Positions 6,232-12,310 of a stretch of DNA of 14,967 nucleotides are shown piece after piece. Position 1 is the stretch's first letter, and every line of letters starts with the position of its first letter. A program made the translations under genes and the position numbers. A model generated the notes under the pieces. The model saw only the letters and a list, made by a program, of their open reading frames with translations. It was not told where the DNA came from and ran no database searches. Source of the stretch: an uncultured Flavobacteriia bacterium (GTDB lineage: Bacteria; Bacteroidota; Bacteroidia; Flavobacteriales; Flavobacteriaceae); NCBI GenBank assembly GCA_946482495.1, contig CAMLRV010000030.1:1-14967 (forward strand), written 5' to 3'.

Positions 6232-8841
6232 TCATTTTCGCTCTTTTATAATTACTATTTGGGTTTCTTTTTTACCATTTGCGTCTAATTCAATGGTATA
6301 TTTTCCAACTGGTAAATAAAACTTTTTATTATTGGCTTGACTTATTTTTATTTTAGCATCTTTCTTTTCAATAGCAGTTTTAGTTTTTTCATCAATACTT
6401 AAATCGTAATCCAATTTTAAAAAACCTTTTTCTGCTTTTGCTTGATGATTTAAAACAACAATTCCATCTTTATTTTTGATGGTTATAACAATATTAGCAA
6501 AATCTTTTAAATAATACCAAATTTCAACATTCGGTATACTTTCATTTCCCCAAGTGTATGATTTATTTCCCCAATTTTTAGAAAAATCAATTTCCTCTAT
6601 TTTGAATAACGCAATACCTTTAGCATTTATTGTTTCGTTAACTTGTTGAATATTAGCTAAATTTGCTTTATATAAAGAACGACCATGAGTACCAACAATT
6701 AAATGTTTTTCTCTATTCTGAATAACCAAATCATGAACGGCAACATTCGGAATTTCGGTTGAAAAATCTTGCCATGAATTTCCTCTATCCATCGAAATAA
6801 ACAAACCATTATCGGTCCCTAAATATAAAATATTTTCATTTTCCGAATCTTCTAAAATAACATTTGCAGCATTTTGATTGAAAGTTGGAGTTAGCAATTT
6901 CCAAGTTGAACCCAAATCTTCCGATACGTAAGCATACGTAGTAAAAATATCGTTTCTATATCCGTTTAACGTAATATAAATTCTTTCTTTTTTGAATTTA
7001 GAAAAGCGCACACGAGAAACCCATAAATTTTGAGGTAATCCATTTGAAATTTTGATCCAGTTTTCACCACTATCTTTGGTTACATAAATGTTTCCATCAT
7101 CTGTTCCAATTACCAATTGTCCAAATCTAAACTTACTTTCTGCAATAGAAGTGATGGTCCCAAAAGGCACATTTCCTTCTCTTTTTCCATTGGTTAAATC
7201 CCCAGAAATTTTTTCCCAATCTTTTCCTTGATTCATAGAACGAAAAACATATTGACCACCAAAATAAACAATATCTTGATTGTGAGATGATAACAAAATT
7301 GGTGTTTGCCAATTGAATCGGTACGGTTCTTCTTTTTTATCAGCTCTTGGTGTGATGAACTCTCTTTTTCCTGTTTTTCTATCAATTTTTGTATAATTCC
7401 CAAATTGAAAACCTGCATACACTAAATTGTTATTTCTAGTGTCAATTTGCACTTGCATTCCATCGCCGCCGTTTAAAAATTCGTAAGGATATTTTCCGTT
7501 TTGTACCCATTCTGGATTGTGTTCATAATCGTTCGGTCCTGCCCAAACTCCATTATCTTGCAAACCACCATACACTTCATAATTCTCTTTATTATCTACA
7601 TTTACTGTGTAAAATTGGCCAACTGCCTGATTATTGCATTTTACCCAATGTTTCCCATTGTCGTAAGTAATATTCACTCCGCCATCATTTCCATTGATTA
7701 AATGATTTGGATTTTTCGGATTGATCCAACACACGTGATGATCTGAGTGTACATTATCTTTGCTTAACGATTCAAACGTTTTACCACCATCATTTGAAAA
7801 AATTAATGGTACGGCTGAAAAATACAATCGATTTTCGTTGGATTCATCAACCGTAATATCTGCAAAATAATAACCATACGAATAAAAAGCGTCATCAATA
7901 AAACTATCATGCGTTTTTTTCCACGTTTTTCCAGCATCAATAGTTTTATAAATTTCCGCACCTATGACTTCCGTTTCGAACAAATTCGTATTCGCATCAT
8001 TAGATTTTTCATTTTTTGCATTTGGTCGCATATTCTGGTTATCCACTATCGCGTAAGCAATTTTTTCATTGAAAGAAGTCACTCCAATTCTACCCATTCC
8101 TTTATTGCTTGGGAAGCCGGAATTAGCATCAATTTTGGCCCAAGTAGTTCCAGCATCTTCACTTTTATAAATTCCAGAACCGATTCCGTTTCCTTTAAAA
8201 TCATAAGCTTTACGCTCGCGTTCCCAAGCAGCAGCAAACATAATTTTTGGGTTTTTTGGGGCGAAACTAATATCTACAATTCCAGTTTCATCATTAATAT
8301 ATAAAGTTTTTGACCACGTTCTTCCGCCATTTGTTGTTTTAAAAACACCACGTTCTTCATTTTTCGAATACAAATGTCCTAAAACGCCCACTACAATTTC
8401 ATTATTATCATTCGGGTTGACCCAAATTTTAGAAATATGATGACTATCTGGCAAACCAATATTGCTCCATGTTTTTCCTCTATCAGTTGATTTCAACACG
8501 CCAATTCCTGCATAAGATGAACGCGAAGAATTCACTTCACCTGTTCCAACCAAAATTAATCCTGATTTCCAATCCACAGTCACACAACCAATATTCTGTG
8601 TTGGTGCGCTATCCATAACGGGCTCAAAACTATTTCCGTTATTGTTCGTATACCATAATCCGCCAGAAGCGTAAGCAGCATAAAACTCGTTTGGGTTATT
8701 TTCATTTACTGCCAAATCCACTACACGTCCACTCATAATTGTTGGTCCGATATTGGTGAATTTTATGTTTTGAAAATCGTTATTCTGAGCAAGAGTCAGT
8801 AGAGAAGTAAAAAGAGTAACTAAAAGGAATTTTTTTTTCAT
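6232..8841 (-). CDS. secreted Vps10/sortilin-type BNR-repeat beta-propeller protein
   Basis: This 869-residue protein has a Sec signal peptide (MKKKFLLVTLFTSLLTLAQ; cleavage probably before Q19). At least ten Asp-box repeats of the form S/T-x-D-x-G-x-x-W/F can be read: about residues 118, 169, 227, 300, 349, 392, 535, 588, 640 and 683. These mark a large beta-propeller of the sialidase/Vps10 kind, typical of the proteins called glycosyl hydrolase or VPS10-domain protein in Bacteroidota. The final segment (about 730-869) is a separate beta-rich domain ending in GKYTIELDANGKKETQIVII, like the usual Ig-like tail of this family rather than a type IX secretion sorting domain. No catalytic function can be assigned, and many relatives have none proven. 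The protein is probably periplasmic or surface associated. It lies 58 bases upstream of the lipoprotein gene, so the pair may work together. Confidence 0.88.
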   Translation of the reverse strand: MKKKFLLVTLFTSLLTLAQNNDFQNIKFTNIGPTIMSGRVVDLAVNENNPNEFYAAYASGGLWYTNNNGNSFEPVMDSAPTQNIGCVTVDWKSGLILVGTGEVNSSRSSYAGIGVLKSTDRGKTWSNIGLPDSHHISKIWVNPNDNNEIVVGVLGHLYSKNEERGVFKTTNGGRTWSKTLYINDETGIVDISFAPKNPKIMFAAAWERERKAYDFKGNGIGSGIYKSEDAGTTWAKIDANSGFPSNKGMGRIGVTSFNEKIAYAIVDNQNMRPNAKNEKSNDANTNLFETEVIGAEIYKTIDAGKTWKKTHDSFIDDAFYSYGYYFADITVDESNENRLYFSAVPLIFSNDGGKTFESLSKDNVHSDHHVCWINPKNPNHLINGNDGGVNITYDNGKHWVKCNNQAVGQFYTVNVDNKENYEVYGGLQDNGVWAGPNDYEHNPEWVQNGKYPYEFLNGGDGMQVQIDTRNNNLVYAGFQFGNYTKIDRKTGKREFITPRADKKEEPYRFNWQTPILLSSHNQDIVYFGGQYVFRSMNQGKDWEKISGDLTNGKREGNVPFGTITSIAESKFRFGQLVIGTDDGNIYVTKDSGENWIKISNGLPQNLWVSRVRFSKFKKERIYITLNGYRNDIFTTYAYVSEDLGSTWKLLTPTFNQNAANVILEDSENENILYLGTDNGLFISMDRGNSWQDFSTEIPNVAVHDLVIQNREKHLIVGTHGRSLYKANLANIQQVNETINAKGIALFKIEEIDFSKNWGNKSYTWGNESIPNVEIWYYLKDFANIVITIKNKDGIVVLNHQAKAEKGFLKLDYDLSIDEKTKTAIEKKDAKIKISQANNKKFYLPVGKYTIELDANGKKETQIVIIKERK

Positions 8842-8861
8842 GGTTTATAAATTGGTTTCCT

Positions 8862-8869
8862 CAAAATTA
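8862..8869 (-). promoter_or_regulatory. -7 box for the Vps10-like gene
   Basis: TAATTTTG on the minus strand matches TAnnTTTG exactly and lies 20 bases before the ATG at 8841. No TTG occurs at the usual -33 distance, so this rests on the -7 box alone. Confidence 0.45.
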
Positions 8870-8879
8870 AAAGAATATT

Positions 8880-8913
8880 TTGATAACTTTTCGTTTGAAA
8901 GTTATTATTTTTG
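8880..8913 (+). promoter_or_regulatory. probable promoter of the Crp/Fnr-type regulator
   Basis: TTG (8880-8882, within TTTTG) is followed after 23 bases by TATTTTTG (8906-8913), an exact Bacteroidota -7 box at the long end of allowed spacing. The start codon at 8935 follows 21 bases later. The spacer is completely filled by a perfect inverted repeat (8883-8905). Confidence 0.6.
8883..8905. promoter_or_regulatory. perfect inverted repeat in the regulator promoter (candidate operator)
   Basis: ATAACTTT (8883-8890) and AAAGTTAT (8898-8905) are perfect reverse complements around a 7-base spacer TCGTTTG. The repeat runs from the base after the -33 TTG to the base before the -7 box. Crp/Fnr dimers bind two-fold symmetric sites of about this size, so autoregulation by the adjacent gene product is a reasonable inference. 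No T-run follows, so a terminator is unlikely. Confidence 0.5.
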
Positions 8914-8934
8914 AGTTTATAACCACAACTTCAT

Positions 8935-9462
8935 ATGAATATTGACATTTTTGAAGATTTTAAATCGTTTTTTACACCATTAACTTTAAAGAAAAATGAG
9001 TTTTTAGTGAAAGAACTAGAAGTATGTAAATATTTCTGTTTCATTGAAGATGGCATTTTACAACATGCTATTTTGGTTGCTGATGAAGAAAAAACAACGT
9101 ATTTGGCTTTAAAGAATTCGTTTACTTCATCTTTAAAAAGTTTTTTATTAGATGTACCTTCTCGCAAACACATAAAAGCCATTCACGATTGTAAATTATG
9201 GGTAATTGATCAAAAATCTTTTCAAAAATTACTGAAAGAGAATCAAACGTTTCACAATTTCTATTATACATTAATTGAAAAGCAAATTTGCTTAATAGAC
9301 GATTATCGTATCGATTTATTGACCTTAACGCCAGAAGAACGTTACAAAAAATTGTTAGAAACCGAACCGAAATTATTAAGCGAAGTGCCATTACATTACT
9401 TATCCTCTTTCTTAGGAATTTCGTCTCGACACATGAGTCGCATTCGAAAAAATATAAAATAA
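8935..9462 (+). CDS. Crp/Fnr-family transcription regulator, short form
   Basis: This 175-residue protein has the Crp/Fnr plan. Residues about 5-100 form a cyclic-nucleotide-binding-type beta roll, with FCFIEDGILQHAI resembling a roll strand-turn. A long dimer helix lies about 100-130. The C-terminal helix-turn-helix spans about 150-175 (VPLHYLSSFLGISSRHMSRI), and the protein ends right after the recognition helix, as in the compact 180-200-residue Bacteroidota members. I see neither the Glu/Arg cAMP-binding signature of Crp nor an Fnr-type N-terminal Cys cluster, so its ligand, if any, is unknown. It is divergent from the Vps10-like gene, with 93 bases between the starts. It lies 72 bases upstream of the aminopeptidase gene, which has its own -7 box. 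Its regulon cannot be read from sequence. Confidence 0.85.
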   Translation: MNIDIFEDFKSFFTPLTLKKNEFLVKELEVCKYFCFIEDGILQHAILVADEEKTTYLALKNSFTSSLKSFLLDVPSRKHIKAIHDCKLWVIDQKSFQKLLKENQTFHNFYYTLIEKQICLIDDYRIDLLTLTPEERYKKLLETEPKLLSEVPLHYLSSFLGISSRHMSRIRKNIK

Positions 9463-9497
9463 CGCCATTTGGCTACTAATATTTATTTCGTAATACT

Positions 9498-9505
9498 TAA
9501 TTTTG
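9498..9505 (+). promoter_or_regulatory. -7 box of the aminopeptidase gene
   Basis: TAATTTTG matches TAnnTTTG exactly and ends 29 bases before the ATG at 9535. The nearest upstream TTTG (9468-9471) is 26 bases away, slightly too far for a standard -33 element. Confidence 0.5.
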
Positions 9506-9534
9506 GTAAAATTAAAATTCAATAAACAAGAATT

Positions 9535-10827
9535 ATGAAATATTTACCAATCAAAAGCGAACTTTTTATTAAGAATCGTAAAAACTTTATGGCTCAAATG
9601 AAGCCAAACGGTGTGGCGGTTTTCAATTCAAATGATATTTACCCCGTTTCTGCAGATAGTACGTTGCCATTTGCACAACATAGAGATATTTTCTATTTAT
9701 CTGGTGTAGACCAAGAAGAAAGTATTTTATTATTATTTCCGGATGCGCCTTACGAGCATTTAAAAGAAATCTTATTCTTAAAAGAAACCAACGAGCATAT
9801 TGCCATTTGGGAAGGTGAAAAACTTACAAAAGAAAGAGCTTTTGAAGTTGCGGGAATTAAATCGGTGTATTGGTTACAAGATTTCCATAAAGTATTGAAA
9901 GAAGTGATGATGTATGCTGATACGATGTACATTAACACCAACGAACATTACAGAGCAGCTGTTGAAACAGAAACGCGTGAAGACCGTTTTATCAAATGGT
10001 GGAAAAACGAATATCCTGCTCATAAAGTAGAAAAATCGAATCCAATTTTACAACGTTTGCGTTCTGTAAAAGACCAAATTGAGTTAGATTTAATTCAGAA
10101 TGCGTGTAATATTACCGAGAAAGGTGTGCGTAGATTATTAAATTTCGTAAAACCTGGTGTTACAGAATATGAAATTGAAGCGGAATTAGCTCACGAATTT
10201 TTACGTAACCGTTCGAAAGGATTTGCGTACACACCAATTATTGCTTCTGGAAATAACGCGAACGTGTTACACTATATTGAAAACAATCAAGTGTGTAATG
10301 CGGGTGATTTAATTTTATTAGATGTGGGCGCAGAATATGCCAATTATTCTTCAGATTTAACACGTATGATTCCAGTTTCTGGACGTTTTACTGACAGACA
10401 ACGCGCTGTTTACAACGCTGTTTTAAATGTAAAAAATGAAGCGACAAAAATGTTGTTACCAGGAACATTATGGAAACAATATCATGTTGAAGTTGGTAAA
10501 ATTATGACATCTGAATTATTAGGTTTAGGCTTAATTGACAAAGCAGATGTTCAAAATGAAAATCCAGATTGGCCAGCATATAAAAAATATTTCATGCACG
10601 GAACGTCGCATCATTTAGGTTTAGACACGCATGATTACGGATTATTACACGAACCAATGCAAGCGAATATGGTTTTCACAGTAGAGCCAGGAATTTATAT
10701 TCCAGCGGAAGGTTTTGGTATTCGTTTAGAAGACGATGTGGTGATTCAACCATCTGGAGCGCCATTTAATTTAATGAAAAACATTCCGATTGAAGCGGAT
10801 GAAATTGAATCGATAATGAATTCTTAA
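9535..10827 (+). CDS. pepP: Xaa-Pro aminopeptidase (aminopeptidase P)
   Basis: This 430-residue metallopeptidase of family M24B removes the N-terminal residue ahead of proline. An N-terminal creatinase-like domain (about 5-170) precedes the pita-bread catalytic domain. The five dinuclear metal ligands are present: D263 (LLDVGAEY), D274 (SSDLTR), H359 (HGTSHHLGLDTHD), E384 (VEPGIY) and E399 (RLEDDVV). Other active-site histidines are in LHYIEN (H246) and THD (H366). The length matches the family (about 430-440), and there is no signal peptide, so it is cytoplasmic. The start MKYLPIKSELF fits the usual N-terminus. It is followed by a heptamer repeat and a two-way terminator. It appears to be expressed from its own promoter although it lies just downstream of the regulator gene. 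Confidence 0.96.
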   Translation: MKYLPIKSELFIKNRKNFMAQMKPNGVAVFNSNDIYPVSADSTLPFAQHRDIFYLSGVDQEESILLLFPDAPYEHLKEILFLKETNEHIAIWEGEKLTKERAFEVAGIKSVYWLQDFHKVLKEVMMYADTMYINTNEHYRAAVETETREDRFIKWWKNEYPAHKVEKSNPILQRLRSVKDQIELDLIQNACNITEKGVRRLLNFVKPGVTEYEIEAELAHEFLRNRSKGFAYTPIIASGNNANVLHYIENNQVCNAGDLILLDVGAEYANYSSDLTRMIPVSGRFTDRQRAVYNAVLNVKNEATKMLLPGTLWKQYHVEVGKIMTSELLGLGLIDKADVQNENPDWPAYKKYFMHGTSHHLGLDTHDYGLLHEPMQANMVFTVEPGIYIPAEGFGIRLEDDVVIQPSGAPFNLMKNIPIEADEIESIMNS

Positions 10828-10862
10828 TTCAGTATTCAGTGGTCAGTTTTTAGTGATCAGAT
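10828..10862. repeat. degenerate 7-base tandem repeat
   Basis: Immediately after the pepP stop codon come five consecutive 7-base units: TTCAGTA, TTCAGTG, GTCAGTT, TTTAGTG, ATCAGAT. The consensus is TTCAGTG and the second copy is exact. The array runs directly into the A-tract of the terminator. Similar CAGT-rich tandem repeats occur between genes in other Flavobacterium genomes, by my recollection. Confidence 0.6.
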
Positions 10863-10897
10863 AAAAAAAACGGTTTACTTTCGTAAACCGTTTTTTT
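10863..10897. terminator. bidirectional intrinsic terminator between convergent genes
   Basis: CGGTTTAC (10871-10878) and GTAAACCG (10883-10890) form a perfect 8-base-pair stem with a 4-base loop. An A-run of eight (10863-10870) precedes it and a T-run of seven (10891-10897) follows it. It therefore gives a stem plus U-run in both directions and serves both pepP and the convergent DUF1398-type gene, whose stop is at 10901. Confidence 0.92.
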
Positions 10898-10900
10898 GTT

Positions 10901-11293
10901 TTATACCGTTGGAATTTGCTCCACCAAAACTACATTCCCGCTTTTATCGTAATAACTACAGGTCATTTTATCCATCACAACTATCCATTTTTCTACACCA
11001 GATTTGGCGCAATCGTTTAAGAAAGTCATGTAATTTGTATTTCCTTGTTGGTGTGATTTTAAATCGGATTTGAATTGTTCGATGTTGCAATCTTCCTCAA
11101 CATTTAGATATTCTGAAAAACCTACTGAAGAAGTAGTATAATTATTTTTCCCGAAATAGTCAGTATGATTATCAAACACAAACGTTTCGAAAGACGTTAC
11201 GCCCAATGCGATAATATCTTTCATATATTTTGGAAAATCCGCACCCGATTTAACTTTTGAATGCGCTTCTTTGATTTGTTGAACGGTGAACAT
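10901..11293 (-). CDS. DUF1398 (YbcV-like) family protein
   Basis: This 130-residue protein starts MFTVQQIKEAHSKVKSGADF and matches the DUF1398 pattern as I know it. Recognisable pieces are GVTSFETFVFDNHTDYFG, a central FKSDLKSHQQGNTNY segment, and a C-terminal DCAKSGVEKWIVVMDKMTC followed by YYDKSGN. Members have been annotated as phage envelope protein on weak grounds; the function is unknown. It has no signal peptide and is probably a small cytoplasmic alpha/beta protein. The start is taken as the ATG at 11293, because family members begin MFT and the in-frame TTG seven codons earlier lies inside a -7 promoter box. The gene is divergent from the alpha/beta hydrolase and convergent with pepP. 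Nothing around it suggests a prophage. Confidence 0.85.
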   Translation of the reverse strand: MFTVQQIKEAHSKVKSGADFPKYMKDIIALGVTSFETFVFDNHTDYFGKNNYTTSSVGFSEYLNVEEDCNIEQFKSDLKSHQQGNTNYMTFLNDCAKSGVEKWIVVMDKMTCSYYDKSGNVVLVEQIPTV

Positions 11294-11311
11294 AGAAATA
11301 GATTTTATACT

Positions 11312-11319
11312 CAAAAATA
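11312..11319 (-). promoter_or_regulatory. -7 box of the DUF1398-type gene
   Basis: TATTTTTG on the minus strand is an exact TAnnTTTG match, 18 bases before the ATG at 11293. No clear -33 TTG is present upstream. Confidence 0.45.
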
Positions 11320-11365
11320 CAATTTAATTTTTTTAAACATATAAGTCATTTAAGTTTTTAAATCT

Positions 11366-11373
11366 TATTTTTG
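11366..11373 (+). promoter_or_regulatory. -7 box of the alpha/beta hydrolase gene
   Basis: TATTTTTG is an exact TAnnTTTG match, 17 bases before the ATG at 11391. No clear -33 TTG is seen at the usual distance. Confidence 0.45.
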
Positions 11374-11390
11374 CTCATCATTACAACCTT

Positions 11391-12173
11391 ATGTACAAAC
11401 ACTCTCATTTCAAAAACACAAAAATTGCATATACCGATTCTGGAAAAGGAACGGCAGTCATTTTATTGCACGGCTTTTTGGAAAACAGTACCATGTGGAA
11501 CTATTTAGCGCCGGTTTTAGAAAAGAAAAATCGTGTGGTTTGTATTGATTTGTTAGGTCACGGTCAAACCGATTGTTTGGGTTATGTGCATACGATGGAA
11601 GATATGGCCGATGCGGTTCACCATGTGTTATCGGAATTAAAAATTAGAAAAGCAGTTTTTGTTGGGCATTCCATGGGCGGTTATGTAGCGTTAGCTTTCG
11701 CCGAATTGTATCCAGAATACATGAAAGGTTTAGTGTTGTTAAATTCTACTTCTCGTGCCGATAGTGAGGAACGCATAACGAACAGAACTCGTGCCATAAA
11801 AGCGGTGAAGCAAAATTATGTAGCAGCCGTTCGTATGAGTATTGCGAATTTATTTTCGGAAGAAAATCGTGAAAAATTACTAGATCAAATTGAATGGGTT
11901 CGCGAAGAAGCTTTGCAAACACCTTTACAAGGAATTATTGCGGCTCAAGAAGGTATGAAATTGCGAAAAGACCGTGAAGTGATTTTGCATTTTGCACCTT
12001 ATCCAATTATGCTAATTTTAGGTAAAAAAGATCCGGTTTTAAACTACGAGGAAAACATAGAACAAATTGAAGGTACGCAAGTACAACTCGTAACTTTCAA
12101 CGACGGGCATATGAGTCACTTGGAAAACCAAGCAGAATTAGAGAAAGTTTTGATTGGGTTTTTGAAGATTTAA
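11391..12173 (+). CDS. alpha/beta-fold hydrolase
   Basis: This 260-residue protein has the alpha/beta hydrolase core. The oxyanion segment is LLHGFLENSTMW (H27-G28). The nucleophile elbow is GHSMGG with S94. The acid is probably D214 in LGKKDPV, and the catalytic His is H240 in NDGHMSHLEN. A lid of about 60 residues (125-190) lies between the core halves. The layout and length resemble the esterase/BioH/MenH-like group, but the substrate cannot be told. There is no signal peptide, so it is cytoplasmic. It is divergent from the DUF1398-type gene. Its stop codon is the first base of a composite repeat that fills the space up to the convergent nuclease gene. Confidence 0.9.
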   Translation: MYKHSHFKNTKIAYTDSGKGTAVILLHGFLENSTMWNYLAPVLEKKNRVVCIDLLGHGQTDCLGYVHTMEDMADAVHHVLSELKIRKAVFVGHSMGGYVALAFAELYPEYMKGLVLLNSTSRADSEERITNRTRAIKAVKQNYVAAVRMSIANLFSEENREKLLDQIEWVREEALQTPLQGIIAAQEGMKLRKDREVILHFAPYPIMLILGKKDPVLNYEENIEQIEGTQVQLVTFNDGHMSHLENQAELEKVLIGFLKI

Positions 12174-12190
12174 ACGCAAGGTTCGCTAAG

Positions 12191-12214
12191 CCCTTCGACA
12201 AGCTCAGGGTGACA
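12191..12214. repeat. short interspersed palindromic element inside the composite repeat
   Basis: It begins CCCTTCGACAAGCTCAGGGT and continues GACA; CCCT and AGGG are the outer arms. I recall this motif as an abundant intergenic repeat in many bacterial genomes. It lies exactly at the break in the left CGCAA arm, as if inserted there. Confidence 0.5.
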
Positions 12215-12260
12215 TCGCAAGGCACGCAAAAGTTATCTTTGTGAATCTTACACCAATACT

Positions 12261-12283
12261 AAAAAAAACTTTGCGAACTTCGC
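12261..12283 (-). terminator. possible weak terminator of the nuclease gene
   Basis: On the minus strand a 4-base-pair GC-rich stem (GCGA/TCGC, 12273-12283) is followed after four bases by a T-run of eight (complement of A-run 12261-12268). The stem is short; the larger fold with the left repeat arm may add to it. Confidence 0.3.
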
Positions 12284-12310
12284 GCTTAACTTTGCATCTT
12301 TGCGGTAAAG

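Larger units (their letters stand above)
12171..12306. repeat. composite dispersed-type repeat forming an imperfect inverted repeat
   Basis: The whole space between the two convergent genes is repeat-like. The left arm (12171-12190 and 12215-12234) is rich in CGCAAGG/CGCAAAA. The right arm (12269-12306) is rich in CTTTGCG/CTTTGCA, and its reverse complement aligns imperfectly with the left arm (14 of 20 positions in 12215-12234). The left arm is split by a separate 24-base element at 12191-12214. Runs of CTTTGCG and CTTTGCGAAC are familiar from intergenic repeats in Flavobacterium genomes. Copy number in this genome cannot be seen here. Confidence 0.55.

Noticed and set aside
7909..8304. Plus-strand open frame of 131 codons antisense to the Vps10-like gene, and similar antisense frames at 14106-14423, 13773-13997 and 7501-7701
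   Set aside because: Each lies wholly inside a well supported gene, gives low-complexity Phe/Ile/Ser-rich protein, and has no promoter or family resemblance.
8420..8841. Possible type IX secretion substrate status for the Vps10-like protein
   Set aside because: The N-terminal signal peptide is present, but the C-terminus (6232-6400) lacks the sorting-domain pattern and fits the ordinary tail of this family.
5187..8905. A common operator shared by the sdh promoter palindrome and the regulator promoter palindrome
   Set aside because: Both contain an ATAAC(C)TTT-like half, but the half-sites face opposite ways, differ by a base and have different spacing; in AT-rich DNA this is likely chance.
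8931..9391. Minus-strand open frames opposite the Crp/Fnr-type gene
   Set aside because: The plus-strand protein has a clear helix-turn-helix and a promoter; the antisense frames look like shadows.
10901..11293. Prophage remnant suggested by the old 'phage envelope protein' label of DUF1398
   Set aside because: The label is weak, there are no other phage genes, attachment sites or composition shifts, and the neighbours are housekeeping genes.
12171..12306. CRISPR-like array or insertion-sequence end
   Set aside because: Repeat units are imperfect and unequally spaced, there are no unique spacers of constant size, and no transposase is near.
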